Of a DNA stretch of 64,000 bases, positions 1 to 9,971 are shown piece by piece. The position numbers and the translations under genes are program-made. The notes under the pieces are model-generated. The model saw only the letters and a program-made list of their open reading frames with translations. It was not told the origin of the DNA and did no database searches. Origin of the DNA: Aurantiochytrium sp. KH105 (Eukaryota; Sar; Bigyra; Thraustochytrida; Thraustochytriidae); NCBI GenBank assembly GCA_003116975.1, contig BGKB01000038.1, forward strand, positions 463,089 to 527,088. The letters are read 5' to 3'. Position 1 is the first letter of the stretch; the number at the start of each line of letters is the position of its first letter.

Positions 1-1
1 C

Positions 2-778
2 GAAAGTGCTCGGGCGAAGAGTTTGCGACACACGGTCCAACGCGCGAGGCTCGGGCGAGCTTTTGTGTATTGGCGATGGCGAACGGGCAAACTGCAAGCT
101 GGAAGGCGCGCGTTGCGAATGCTTGCTCTTCGGCGCGAGCGGAGGGCGTTGCAAGGATCATTCACTTTGTGGCGAGTTTACACGGAGCGTGTGCGTGCGA
201 TCATGTTCAAGTTCGTCTCGGAGAATCTGAGTGTGCAAATGGTCTCGGCGCTCCAAAACAAGGAAAATGAGATGAATCAGATGCAGCTCGTGCAGCAAGC
301 TTCCGAAAGTACGCTGAGTGAAGTGAAAGAGCGCGCAAAACGCAAGATCAAGTCCTTGTTGGAGGACAATGCTCGCCTACGCGAAGCATTGCTTACTAGG
401 GGACAAGAAGCGGAGGCCCTGGAGCAGCAATCGGACGAAGAGCGGCGTGCCCTCAAATGCTGTGAGCTGCAGCTGATTCGTGCAAAAGAAGAGGCCGCTG
501 AGCTTCGGCGCAAGTCTCGCGTACTTTTGTCTGCAAGTGAGGAGCTGTGTCAGCTCCAAGAGTACGTGCACGAGCTAGAGGCGTCAAATTTTGATTTGCA
601 ATCGCGCCTAGAGCAGGCGCAGCGAAAAGCGCATCGTCGAGACAAGAAATTCAAAGCGATGCGAGAAGAGGCAGAACTCCTGCAACTCAAGGTCCATCAG
701 CTGTCGTATATTAGTCGCGTGGAGCGGGAGAGCTTTTGCAGCACACTGCTCTCGAATATGTCCATGGAGGAAGTCTAA
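2..778 (+). CDS. C-terminal part of a Sfi1-like WR-repeat / coiled-coil protein (5' end outside window)
   Basis: The frame is open to the left edge of the window, so this is the 3' part of a longer gene. The first ~65 residues carry aromatic/Arg motifs spaced like Sfi1/centrin-binding helical repeats (AFVYWRWRTGK, then SFTLWRVYTERV about 35 residues later). The remaining ~190 residues are a charged, Leu/Glu/Lys-rich coiled coil ending in a short tail. An internal ATG at 203 would give a 191-residue protein, but the WR-rich segment upstream looks coding, so I do not favour it as the start. Sfi1-type repeats are known to bind centrin in centrosome or basal-body structures; that role here is inference. 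The gene converges on the unknown minus-strand gene starting its 3' end at 958. Confidence 0.65.
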   Translation, partial: ESARAKSLRHTVQRARLGRAFVYWRWRTGKLQAGRRALRMLALRRERRALQGSFTLWRVYTERVRAIMFKFVSENLSVQMVSALQNKENEMNQMQLVQQASESTLSEVKERAKRKIKSLLEDNARLREALLTRGQEAEALEQQSDEERRALKCCELQLIRAKEEAAELRRKSRVLLSASEELCQLQEYVHELEASNFDLQSRLEQAQRKAHRRDKKFKAMREEAELLQLKVHQLSYISRVERESFCSTLLSNMSMEEV

Positions 779-957
779 CCTGACTGTCAATGTTCTAGCC
801 GCAGCGAATGACAGAAAGTTGACTGCCCGCCAAGTCAGTCAGTCAGTATGCCCTGAAAGTGCTCTCTCTTGCTTTTGGAAAATTTCGGTCACTTCTCTTC
901 TTTTGTGTAAAATAATAGCTTACATGTAGTAGGATGAATTCTAAACAAGCTTTTTTT

Positions 958-2313
958 TTAAAAGAGCGGCGTCCAAAGGGTGTCTTCGATGTGTCGCAGC
1001 GTTTTGGCGAGCATTGGAGAGACCATTGTACTAGAGCCTATTGCTGCAGCATCAGGCAAGCCTCGATCAATTTGCAAGACACGGGAGCGCGCTGACTCGT
1101 TGTTCGAGGTGCACTTGGCGTCTCCATTGGCAAGTATAGATCCTTGATCAGACTCGTCAATGCTCTTGATGGCCTCGCGGAGCTTGCTTTTAAGCTTTTG
1201 TGCGCGCTGAAATGCATGTTCCACTTTAGCATGGCGCTCTTGCGCATATTGAAGCGCTTGCTTATGCGCAAGCTCTCGTTTCTCACGTTCATCGTCGTGC
1301 ATCCGGTGCACGACTTCGAGAGATCGCAGGCGGATTTCGCCAGTGCCCTTAACCTCATCTGATGGCTTGCTCGATCCACTTGGGATTTTGTGTCCGTTTT
1401 GGGGACGCTGCACTTTGGTGGGCCTGTTTTCTCGCGTTTCTGGTCCGTTGCTCTCGATAGTTGTGGAGGTCTCCGTCTTGATTGCTTTGGCAACAGGAAG
1501 TGCTTGTGTGCTTCTTCGAGATGCGGCACTGGTGCTCTGACGCGCAACAGAATTTCTGGATTGGCGCATGGACGCTGCTCTAGCTTCTCGCATCGACTCG
1601 TATCTGCTTTCTGTGCGAGAGGTTTCCTCTTGTGACATTGCGATAGCCATTCGCGCTTGTTCTGCTGCAGCTTCGCGTTGCAATTTTTCAAGCTCAGCTT
1701 GAAATACTGCGTCTGAGGCTACCCAAGGTGAATTTTTCTTTGTTCGGCGTCTTCCTGTACCTCGCTTCTGATTTTTTGTGCTAGAAGGGCCAGCGGGGGT
1801 GCCAATGGGAGAAAAGACGTCTGACAGGTCATACGATTCGCTGCTTGCTTGCTCTTCGTTTTCGACGCTGTTGTTTGTGGGTTCGACAGGTTTGGAAAGT
1901 CGACGCCCTGGATAAATGTAGCCGCGGCGACGCTGCACACGAAGTGCGGCCTCGGGATCCACCGAAGGTCTCTGATGCATTTGCGTATCTTTCGAAATTT
2001 GCGCAGCTTTACTTCGCTGCTGTGCATGTCTCGAATTTTTTGCCAAAAGATAGCTGAGACGTGCGAGGCGTTTATGCTCGTCCGTATCAGGGTCGCCATA
2101 CCCGAGGGTGCGCGCAAGAATGGAAGGGTCGAGGTCGTCCTCGTGCTTCCGCGCAAAGCGTCTCAGCGCATTGCGACCCGGCGTTTCGAGTTTCTGGGTT
2201 CGTCTCAGCTCATGGAGAGCTTTTTCCTTTTCCTCGTCCCAGCTGTCGTCGCGCTCATCCGGATCGTTGTAGAAGCTTGCAAACGAACCCCGGCGGCGTA
2301 TGGTGTGTTTCAT
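958..2313 (-). CDS. Basic, low-complexity protein of unknown function (451 aa)
   Basis: A single uninterrupted frame from ATG at 2313 to a stop at 958. The protein is rich in Arg, Lys, Ser, Glu and Ala. It starts with a basic patch (KHTIRRRG), followed by an acidic DPDERDDSWDEE stretch. There are two predicted helical, coiled-coil-like segments, one near residues 205-265 rich in Glu/Ala/Arg and one near 335-385 rich in Lys/Glu/Ala. The middle is Ser/Thr/Arg-rich and probably disordered. I recognise no domain, signal peptide or membrane segment. Codon use is mixed, but the long ATG-initiated frame and clean charge blocks support a real gene. It is convergent with the partial gene to the left, and its 5' end faces the (CAAG)n tract. 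Function unknown. Confidence 0.65.
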   Translation of the reverse strand: MKHTIRRRGSFASFYNDPDERDDSWDEEKEKALHELRRTQKLETPGRNALRRFARKHEDDLDPSILARTLGYGDPDTDEHKRLARLSYLLAKNSRHAQQRSKAAQISKDTQMHQRPSVDPEAALRVQRRRGYIYPGRRLSKPVEPTNNSVENEEQASSESYDLSDVFSPIGTPAGPSSTKNQKRGTGRRRTKKNSPWVASDAVFQAELEKLQREAAAEQARMAIAMSQEETSRTESRYESMREARAASMRQSRNSVARQSTSAASRRSTQALPVAKAIKTETSTTIESNGPETRENRPTKVQRPQNGHKIPSGSSKPSDEVKGTGEIRLRSLEVVHRMHDDEREKRELAHKQALQYAQERHAKVEHAFQRAQKLKSKLREAIKSIDESDQGSILANGDAKCTSNNESARSRVLQIDRGLPDAAAIGSSTMVSPMLAKTLRHIEDTLWTPLF

Positions 2314-2571
2314 GGTTATTGCGATGCAGCGGTATGTATCCGCATTCAGTAATCTTTATCTCGGAGGCTCCGTCCCTCGACTCGCTGTCCTGTCGCTGCT
2401 TGCGAGAGCTATGGATCGTTCATTGTGCATGCCATGCCGGACCGCGCCACGAAGACTGCGTTCCCAAACTAAAATACCATAGAGTACACACCTTGCGTTA
2501 TTCGATGTTTGAGAACGTAAATATCAACAATATAAGAGTCAGAGTCCCATCGGCTGAAACCCAGCGATAAG

Positions 2572-2841
<270 letters not shown>

Positions 2842-2974
2842 GAGCGAGTGCGCGAGTGAGCGATGTGAAGAGAAGAAATTGCAACAAGAGACCACCGCGT
2901 ACTACGTAAATAGCCACCAGGCATAGCAAGGCAAGTCGAGGCGAGTCAAGGCGAGACAAGGAACTACTTTTTTC

Positions 2975-2980
2975 TTTATT
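2975..2980 (-). terminator. Putative poly(A) signal of cysteine synthase
   Basis: TTTATT on the plus strand, i.e. AATAAA on the minus strand, about 117 bases beyond the cysteine synthase stop codon. Confidence 0.5.
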
Positions 2981-3096
2981 CTTTTTACACAAGAATCAAT
3001 CATTCGTCTCGAGTTTTCCAGGCTCTTCATCATTGAGCCTAGTGCCGTTTCAAGTTGGCAGTGAAGCCGGCATCTTACTTTTCGTTTATCAATTTT

Positions 3097-4230
3097 TTAA
3101 AGGTGAAAGTTGGGGGTGGACTTGGAGATCTCAGACTCCTCGGCGTTCATGTCAGCCTCAATGTCCGCAAAGAGCGGGGTCGAGAGGTAGCGCTCGGCGT
3201 GGTCCGCGACGATGGCGCAAATGTTGGTGCCAGGGGGGGCCTCCTTGGCGATGTCAAGAGCAACGGCCATGGAGGCACCACCCGAGATGCCGCAAAAGAT
3301 ACCCTCCTTCTTGGCAAGGAGCTGAGCGGTCTCAATGGCGCGCTTGGGGTCGACCGGCATGACCTGATCGTAGGCGCCACTGGACTGGGCCTTGGCGAGC
3401 AGGCGGGAGATAAAGTCCGGGGTCCAGCCCTGGATGGGATGGGCGGAGAAGGCCGGGTGCGAGCCTGCAGCGCTACCGTCCGGGTTGCGCTCCTGGTCCT
3501 GGCCGCTGGTAAGAAGAGCCGCCGGTGCCGGCTCGCAAGCGACAATGTTGGTGTTCGGGCTACCAGCCTTGATGGTGCGGCCAGCACCGTAGAGAGTGCC
3601 GCCGGTGCCCCAGCCGAGAACAAAGTAGTCGAGGTTACGATCCGCAAAGGAAGAGAGAATTTCCGGGCCAGTCGTGCAGGCGTGGTAGTCGGCATTGTCG
3701 TCGTTGTCAAACTGGCGAGTCTGGAACCATCCGTGCTCCTCAGCGAGCTCCTTGGCTTTCTTGACCATACCGGTGCCCTTTTCGGCCGCAGGGGTGAGAA
3801 TAACCTTGGCGCCAAGCATGCGCATGGTCTTGCGACGCTCGACGCTAAAAGTCTCGACCATGGTAATGACGCAGTTGAGTCCGCGGGCCGCGCAGACCAT
3901 GGCGAGGGAGATGCCGGTGTTGCCGCTGGTGGCCTCGACGACGGTGTCACCGGGCTTGAGCTCGCCGCGACGCATGGCCTTGTCGATAACGGCGAAGGCG
4001 AGGCGATCTTTTACGGAGGCGAGGGGGTTAAAGTACTCGAGCTTGCCGTACACGTTGACGCCCTCGGGCGCGATGTTGTTGATGCGCACAATGGGCGTCT
4101 CGCCAATCGTCTGCAGGACGTTGTCGTACAGCCGGCCGCTCAGCGCCGCGGAGGCGTGGATGCCACGCGCCGCGACGGCGCGCTGGGCGGCGACGCGGAC
4201 GCCGCGGGACGCAGCCTTGTGCAGCATCAT
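3097..4230 (-). CDS. Cysteine synthase / O-acetylserine (thiol)-lyase, probably mitochondrial
   Basis: PLP-dependent fold type II enzyme making cysteine from O-acetylserine (or a related activated serine) and sulfide. The 377-residue frame shows PLASVKDRLAF with the Schiff-base Lys near residue 74, the substrate loop TSGNTG at ~101-106, the PLP-phosphate loop GTGGT, and the C-terminal ISGGAS and ADHAERYLST segments of the family. The first ~30 residues are rich in Ala, Arg and Ser without acids (KAASRGVRVAAQRAVAARG), a typical mitochondrial presequence. Two adjacent ATGs (4230, 4227) start the frame. The length fits a cysteine synthase plus transit peptide. A cystathionine beta-synthase is unlikely because there is no C-terminal CBS pair or haem-binding N-terminus. 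The upstream region is full of GCGA/GCGG repeats. Confidence 0.93.
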   Translation of the reverse strand: MMLHKAASRGVRVAAQRAVAARGIHASAALSGRLYDNVLQTIGETPIVRINNIAPEGVNVYGKLEYFNPLASVKDRLAFAVIDKAMRRGELKPGDTVVEATSGNTGISLAMVCAARGLNCVITMVETFSVERRKTMRMLGAKVILTPAAEKGTGMVKKAKELAEEHGWFQTRQFDNDDNADYHACTTGPEILSSFADRNLDYFVLGWGTGGTLYGAGRTIKAGSPNTNIVACEPAPAALLTSGQDQERNPDGSAAGSHPAFSAHPIQGWTPDFISRLLAKAQSSGAYDQVMPVDPKRAIETAQLLAKKEGIFCGISGGASMAVALDIAKEAPPGTNICAIVADHAERYLSTPLFADIEADMNAEESEISKSTPNFHL

Positions 4231-5133
4231 CTCTCCTTTTCTCCTTGCCTCGAAGCGCGAGCGGGCGTGCGTGCGAGTGGGCGAGCGAGCGGGCGGGCGT
4301 GCGGGCGGGCGAAGGGGCGAGTGCGGGAAAGCGAGTTGCTCTCCTGTCCTTTTGCGCGGCGCGGCGGAGTACAGCTTTGTCTGAGGTCGCCTTCGTTACG
4401 GAGAGGATACTCCAGTCGCCGCGGGTCCACGGGCGGCGCTAACTCGCAGCCCGCCCCCCTCCTGCGACGTTGGTGCAAGCTCCTCGGCGACTCCTTGTTC
4501 ACGGCTCCTCATCGCTCACGAGGGGACCGGGAGGGGGCTACAGAAGAACTTTAGGCTGATGACGTTTTGCTTGCCTATTCTTCCTTGGCATTTTTAGTAA
4601 CTAGCCTACTAGTATACGACTACTACTAGTACTGCCTAGCAGTAGTACTAACTTCAAGCGTCTGACGAAGCGGGAAGGAATATGGTGTAAAACCGAGATT
4701 GGACCTTTTTTTTTTTTTTTTTTGCAGCTGCACGCTTGATGCGGATGGCGGAGATCCGCAGGCTGGCCGCAGTTGCCCTGAGATTTACATTCGTCAGCGC
4801 TGGAGGATGAAGATCGAAAAGTTTTGATATGGTGAACAAGATAAGATTCGCTTGCGTGCGCTAAAGGAATAGTTAACGCTCCGATGGCGCGACGCGTTCG
4901 CACGCCACCGACATCATACAGAACTGGAGTTTTTCTTTCTTAAGTCGAATCACGCAAGTCAGTAAGTGAAATGCACCCTGGCTAGCCGTCCCCGTAGGGT
5001 GGGCGCAGGTCCATCTACCTTGCGAAGGATATTTGTGATGGCGAGCTTTAAAAAACATGCCGAGGCGACAAACCCAGTATACATCCTCTTCCTTCGATCA
5101 AGCATGTGAGAAGCTGGTATCTTTTATTTTGAT
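4231..5133. other. 5' flank of cysteine synthase and 3' flank of the VWA protein gene
   Basis: Positions 4254-4325 hold degenerate GCGA/GCGG tetranucleotide repeats immediately upstream of the cysteine synthase ATG. A CTAGTA/TACTAC-rich palindromic patch lies at 4598-4650 and a run of 18 T at 4706-4723. No convincing gene. Confidence 0.6.
5123..5128 (-). terminator. Putative poly(A) signal of the VWA protein gene
   Basis: TTTATT on the plus strand (AATAAA on the minus strand), only 6 bases past the stop codon at 5134. Confidence 0.5.
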
Positions 5134-7398
5134 CTAGCAGTAAGCTGGGCCAGCTACATCAATACTTCCTAACGCGGGTGTCAGGCCAGGATCAGCGGTA
5201 TAGTAGTCGCAGTACGCGGTTTCGAGAACAGCATATTTATCCAAGACAGCGAAGCCGCAGCCTGGTACATTGCGGCACAGAAGCTGACAGTCCTCTGCCG
5301 TCTCTTCGTCGGAATGAGTGGTGTACGAGAGATAGTACTCATGTAAATTACTCACACCGTCCCAGACGTAGCTCACACCGATCCAGCACGAAGCTGGCGT
5401 ATCTGTTGGCGCATCTGTAGGTGCAAGGGTAGGCGTAGGAGTTGGCGCCGGTGTGGGTGCATCCGTTGGAGTAGGTGTAGGTGCATCCGTTGGAGCATCA
5501 GTTGGTGCGTTAGTCGGCGCGTCCGTAGGAGCATCCGTAGGTGCAGCTGTGGGGGCATTCGTGCAGAATCTCGATCCCGAGGTCCACCTTTCGGATGCAG
5601 TAGAAGCAGCTTCCCGCAGCTCGCTCATGAGATTGCATTGCGCAGCTGCATTCTCACCTTCCCAGGAGCTCTGGGCACGAAAGCTCCAGTAGTTGCAGCC
5701 CTCGGTCTCGACACACTTGGAGTGACACTGCTCGGGAAGCTGGATGCCTGCGTTGTCTTCAAAGGATCCAAGCTTGTGATTTGCCTGGGCTTTGTTAATG
5801 ACGTACTGATGATAACATCCTTCGATGAAGATTACCGGGCTCAACGTGGGCGCCTCGGTTGGCGACTCTGTGGGCGCCTCGGTGGGTGCATTCGTTGGAG
5901 CATCGGTTGGCGCCTCGGTTGGCGCATCTGTGGGCGCGTCCGTCGGTGCCTCGGTTGGCGCGCTTGTGGGGCTTGGAGTGATGCCAAGTAGGCTGGTCTC
6001 ACACTGATCGTCGACCAGTTGATCCGCAAGGGCATGCCAGCTCACGTATTCCTCGACCTTGTACAAATCCACTGCAGGTTTAATCTTCTGGTACAGAGAC
6101 GCGCTACCCTGCTCGTTCCCGACACGGACAGCAAGGTAGTCGGCAACTCTGCGAATCTGCTTGACAAACTTTTGCGTGCACGCCTTGGCGGCCTTTTTCG
6201 GATACTTGTTTTCTTTGTTGTAGTTTGCGCAAAGAATGGGCAGACGGCCATACTCCCACTCTACGTTTGGAACGTCATCACCAATGTGCACAACAATAGT
6301 AGACCGTGCGTCGTGCGTCAATTCGGTATCAATTCTCTGCGCCTCTTCGATTATGCCAAGCGCGGTAAGAAGCCCTAGAGGCATGTTAGTATTTTGCCGC
6401 TGCTCATCCGTGTGAGAAATGCCTTCTACAGCAGTTGCGAGGTCCGAGGCCGAGTCAAAATAGGCGCTGCCGTCATCATTGACAAGCGGGAAATTTTCGT
6501 TGATGTCTGTCGAGTACTCGATCAGGCCAAAGCGTGCATGGCCTGTCCAGCGAGAGGCAAAGTCCAGAACGAACTCGTAAGCTTCGGCAAGGTCCTCATC
6601 GCTGGTAGTGAGGGATGCATCAACGACGAAGAGAATGTCTACTGGATCTCCGCATCCCTTGGGCGTGACTGCTGCATTAGCGTCGCAAACAAGCTCGGCA
6701 ACACCGGAGGCAATCGTCGACTCGTCAGTGAGATCAGATGGTACCTCTACGTAGGCGTCGAGAGGCGCGGAAGGGAGGATTGGGCTATCACCAATGGGAA
6801 CGTAGATGAATTTCATGCCATCCTCGTCAACGAGATCAAGGAGCTGAGCGTGAATGCACTCTTTGATGGCTTCGTCAGAGAAATCTCTGGCGCTGCCAAT
6901 GTTGGAGCACACGTTGCCCACGAGGTTCTTGCTATAGCGCGCGAAATTGACTGCGCCATCAGAGATGAGAATGATGATCTCGGTGGCACCACGAGGCTGC
7001 TTGCCGATCATTCGTCCGGCAAGGTCGATTGCGTAGGGCACGTTGGTGTCGGAGGACCGAGTGATTGACATGGACGTGATGAGCCTATGAAAGTAGCCAC
7101 TGTTCTTGACCTGCCAGAGCTGCCTCGACTTGTAAGCTTTATTGCTAAAACTGAACGCCGTGACGCGGTCCTTGGATGCGGTAACGCCGATGTCGAATTC
7201 TGCGGCGATGGCAAGCGCGATATTTTGAGCAAGGCGGAAGTTACTTTTACTGGTCGATGCGTCGAGCATCATGACAACATCATATGGGGCGCAGCTAGAG
7301 CTCGGGCCTACGCCGACTGCTTCGGATGCAGCGTTCACAGAGGCAGCCAGGCCCAGCGCTGCCAAGAGCACTGCGGCGGCTCGGAGCATGTTCTTCAT
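5134..7398 (-). CDS. Secreted protein with two VWA domains, PT-rich linkers and two PAN/apple-like Cys modules
   Basis: 754 residues from ATG at 7398; a longer reading uses only a GTG and is rejected. Residues 1-23 form a signal peptide (KNM, then an Ala/Leu/Val core ending VNA-A). VWA domain 1 covers ~37-235 with the metal-site motif DASTS at 46-50. VWA domain 2 covers ~252-465 with a variant motif DASLT at 260-264. Linker 1 (~474-521) and linker 2 (~613-669) consist of PTDAPT/PTEAPT repeats, probably O-glycosylated. Each linker is followed by a Cys-rich module (~528-612 and ~671-754) with CxxxC spacing like PAN/apple domains. There is no membrane anchor, so secretion to matrix or cell surface and a role in adhesion are inferred. 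The PT-repeat DNA also reads as G/V/A-rich ORFs on the other strand. Confidence 0.85.
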   Translation of the reverse strand: MKNMLRAAAVLLAALGLAASVNAASEAVGVGPSSSCAPYDVVMMLDASTSKSNFRLAQNIALAIAAEFDIGVTASKDRVTAFSFSNKAYKSRQLWQVKNSGYFHRLITSMSITRSSDTNVPYAIDLAGRMIGKQPRGATEIIILISDGAVNFARYSKNLVGNVCSNIGSARDFSDEAIKECIHAQLLDLVDEDGMKFIYVPIGDSPILPSAPLDAYVEVPSDLTDESTIASGVAELVCDANAAVTPKGCGDPVDILFVVDASLTTSDEDLAEAYEFVLDFASRWTGHARFGLIEYSTDINENFPLVNDDGSAYFDSASDLATAVEGISHTDEQRQNTNMPLGLLTALGIIEEAQRIDTELTHDARSTIVVHIGDDVPNVEWEYGRLPILCANYNKENKYPKKAAKACTQKFVKQIRRVADYLAVRVGNEQGSASLYQKIKPAVDLYKVEEYVSWHALADQLVDDQCETSLLGITPSPTSAPTEAPTDAPTDAPTEAPTDAPTNAPTEAPTESPTEAPTLSPVIFIEGCYHQYVINKAQANHKLGSFEDNAGIQLPEQCHSKCVETEGCNYWSFRAQSSWEGENAAAQCNLMSELREAASTASERWTSGSRFCTNAPTAAPTDAPTDAPTNAPTDAPTDAPTPTPTDAPTPAPTPTPTLAPTDAPTDTPASCWIGVSYVWDGVSNLHEYYLSYTTHSDEETAEDCQLLCRNVPGCGFAVLDKYAVLETAYCDYYTADPGLTPALGSIDVAGPAYC

Positions 7399-8232
7399 GA
7401 TTCTTGATCTCGGCCAAGTCTCGAGTTTTGATTTTGCTCGCCATTTGCGTGGGACATCGTTTCCATCTCGTCTTGAGTCCGCTTCTTGTTTTCCAGTCTC
7501 GAGCACGCGCCCGAAGCTTGGCTACCCTCAAGTGTCGCGATGGTAGAGCGAGCATTCCTTCAAGTGTTGTATCCATTTCCTGCTCGAGTACCTTCGGCGT
7601 AAATGGATATAGATATATCTCACAAAAGACGCAACCAGTGAGATGATGCTTCTTGCAGAGATGAAGGACGGTCGTTTGCTGAGTGGATTGGTTGGCTAAA
7701 TTTATTTCCTGGCCTGGCCAATCCCTACTTTGCAGGCATTACATGAGTCAAATGTCAGCAATGAGATCGTCTGCCTTCGATGCGCAAACAACTGCAGGTT
7801 GCAAAGTATCCCTCTTCCATCGCCCGGCTTTCCGCCTTCGCACGTTACGCGTTCCGTCTCTCTCGCACTTTTCCGGCCGCTTTTCCTCGAAACGTCCCGT
7901 GCAGACGCGACCGTGAGCGCATAGGTTCGATGAATTTTGAGCAGTCCTGTCGTCCCTTGGCAAAATCGGGCAAAATGGAAAAAAACTTCCCCCCTGGCCA
8001 AGCGAAGACTATTTCCGTGGCAAGGCGAGGAGAGGAGAGACCGAAGCCTTGACAGAAAGGCAGGCAGACAGGCAGGCAGGGCGCGCACTTCACGTAGCAT
8101 CGCCTCGTCCGCCTCCCGCTCGCTGGATGATGTGACGGCCAGGCGTGCATAAGCAACGAAGTGTCTTCGAGTCGGAAAGAGAAGTAGTGCGTTACGAGAT
8201 CTCGTCCTCACTGTCAATGTGAAGTATACGAC

Positions 8233-8273
8233 GAATGGACAAATGGACGAATGGACGAATGGACGAATGGACG
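8233..8273. repeat. Short tandem array of an 8-bp unit (ATGGACGA)
   Basis: About five copies of ATGGACGA/ATGGACAA in a row. Confidence 0.85.
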
Positions 8274-8334
8274 TGCCACGAGGAACAGAAGAAGGAGGGA
8301 CAGGATGGAAAGGAGAGAGGCGCGTCTACTTATT

Positions 8335-8366
8335 TGCCTGCCTGACTGCCTGCCTGCCTGCCTGCC

Positions 8367-8419
<53 letters not shown>

Positions 8420-8420
8420 G
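8335..8420. repeat. Compound (TGCC)n(TGTC)n microsatellite
   Basis: A TGCC block followed by about 13 copies of TGTC, ending at a CTGACGAG junction. Spurious Cys/Leu/Ser or Thr/Asp/Arg/Gln ORFs cross it. Confidence 0.93.
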
Positions 8421-9971
8421 ACGAGCGCGAAGTCGAAAGTCCGAGGAGAAAGACCGGCGAGCTGGGCATAAAAGTTGGTCAATGAGAAGTGGGGCAAGCT
8501 GGGTTTTAGACAAAGCCTGCAGGCTGGGGGGCGGGCGCCGCTGCCGCGCGAGAGAGGCAGAGGTGCCCTGCTATTCGTGGTGGCGCTACGCAGAGAACAT
8601 CCCCACAGAACGTCTTCTGCCGTGACAAGGTGCATAAAATGCGACACAAATCAACGGCAATAGTTGAGCGATTGCGAGAATAGAAACAGCATTGTGTTTT
8701 TAAAAAAAGAAGGGAGTCGAGCGAAGAAGAAATGAGCGTGAACCGGGAAAAATCCGTGTTTTATGCATCGCACAGCTGACCCTGACACGGCAATAGAGGG
8801 GCCTTCATACCGGGAAGTCGTGAAAAAAGCGTTATTTAGCCAGGTAATCACCCTAGGTTGACTCCACTGATAACAAGTTCACAGTTTCGGCGGTCTGCTG
8901 TTGCATGTACATAGCTCAGATATTTTTTTCAGAGAAAGGCTGCAATTTTTTGAATCTGTTCGTCCGACGGCGGCCCTCACGCTCTAGTCTTTCCACTCTT
9001 GTTGCATAGGTTGGTTGCATTGGCTTGTTGCTTTACACACTGTATCGTTTTCTGAAGTTCGTCCTTGGAGAACTTATACATACGCTGTCACATCGCTCTC
9101 GCTCCACAATCAAAGGTAGAGCGTTTCCGTGTCGGCCCCAGAAGTTGCAGACGACGCGACTGCTTGCACCCGTCCGAAAAGAACGTGTTGAGGGACCGTC
9201 TGTACTTGTCTCATAGGTGTGCGGCTATACCGGACCTGGTGGAGAATGTGCGATTGTCGCGGGTGTCACGAGCGACCAGCCAGCTTTCAAACAGCTTTCC
9301 TCTGAGCTTCAGGTTGGGACTCGTTCACTGTCAATCTCGTGGGACTTCGACCTGCTGGCGACTAGCAGCGGTGGCGGCTGCGGCGTGGCAACGGCTGTGG
9401 GCTGTGTTCGCGTGGAGATCGAAAGCAGTGCCGTGATGAATTTTGCACAGAGAGGCTAATGGGACCAACAGACATTGACGAGTGGCCATGTTGAAAGAAG
9501 ATGAACGTGTGAGTAGCCACAACTGCAACGAACAAATCGAATGATGAAGAGTTCAAAGGAGCTAGCCACTCTGTTCTGTCAATCAGTTTCGCAGGTCGAG
9601 GCAAGATTGCAAGGAAACGGTTGTGAAACTATGAAACAAAAAGTTGAAGAGCCCTGTGACAAGACAGTTTGACCCAGGTCCCCGTTGAGGGACTTGGGCT
9701 GAGCTGCTTGCCGACTCTCAGGTCACGTGTGAGGTTTCCAAAATTAGGGGGTTCTGTTTTGAGGGTGAGGAGCGTCGGGCGTTTGTGCTCCATCATAATT
9801 TTTTTGGTCTCCTTTTCATAATCGTTGAGGGTGGGGGGATTTTGTAAAAAAGAGGTTCGCATGCGGTATCTCGAAAGAATTCGTCAGCGCCTGTGAGCGA
9901 GCGCGACGTGTCAGATGATGTACAACAGCGTGCTGCAGAGGGCTAAAGTGTTTGCCCAACTAGTGCACAAT

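Larger units (their letters stand above)
7399..9971. other. 2.6-kb intergenic region without a supported gene
   Basis: Contains the VWA gene's 5' flank, a GCGAGGAGAGGAGAGAC-type purine tract (8023-8043), (GGCA)n at 8056-8080, two microsatellites (listed separately) and the 3' flank of P5CR. Open frames here mostly start at GTG or TTG and have biased, Arg/Ser-rich products. One stretch (9217-9459, plus) has a more balanced composition and follows a CATAG that could be a splice acceptor; see findings. Confidence 0.5.

Noticed and set aside
3055-4554. 499-codon plus-strand ORF over cysteine synthase
   Set aside because: Mirror frame of a GC-rich gene; Gly/Ala/Arg-rich, no domain.
8214-8513. Thr-Asp-Arg-Gln repeat ORF (99 codons) and Cys-Leu-Ser repeat ORF opposite
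   Set aside because: Translation of the (TGTC)n microsatellite.
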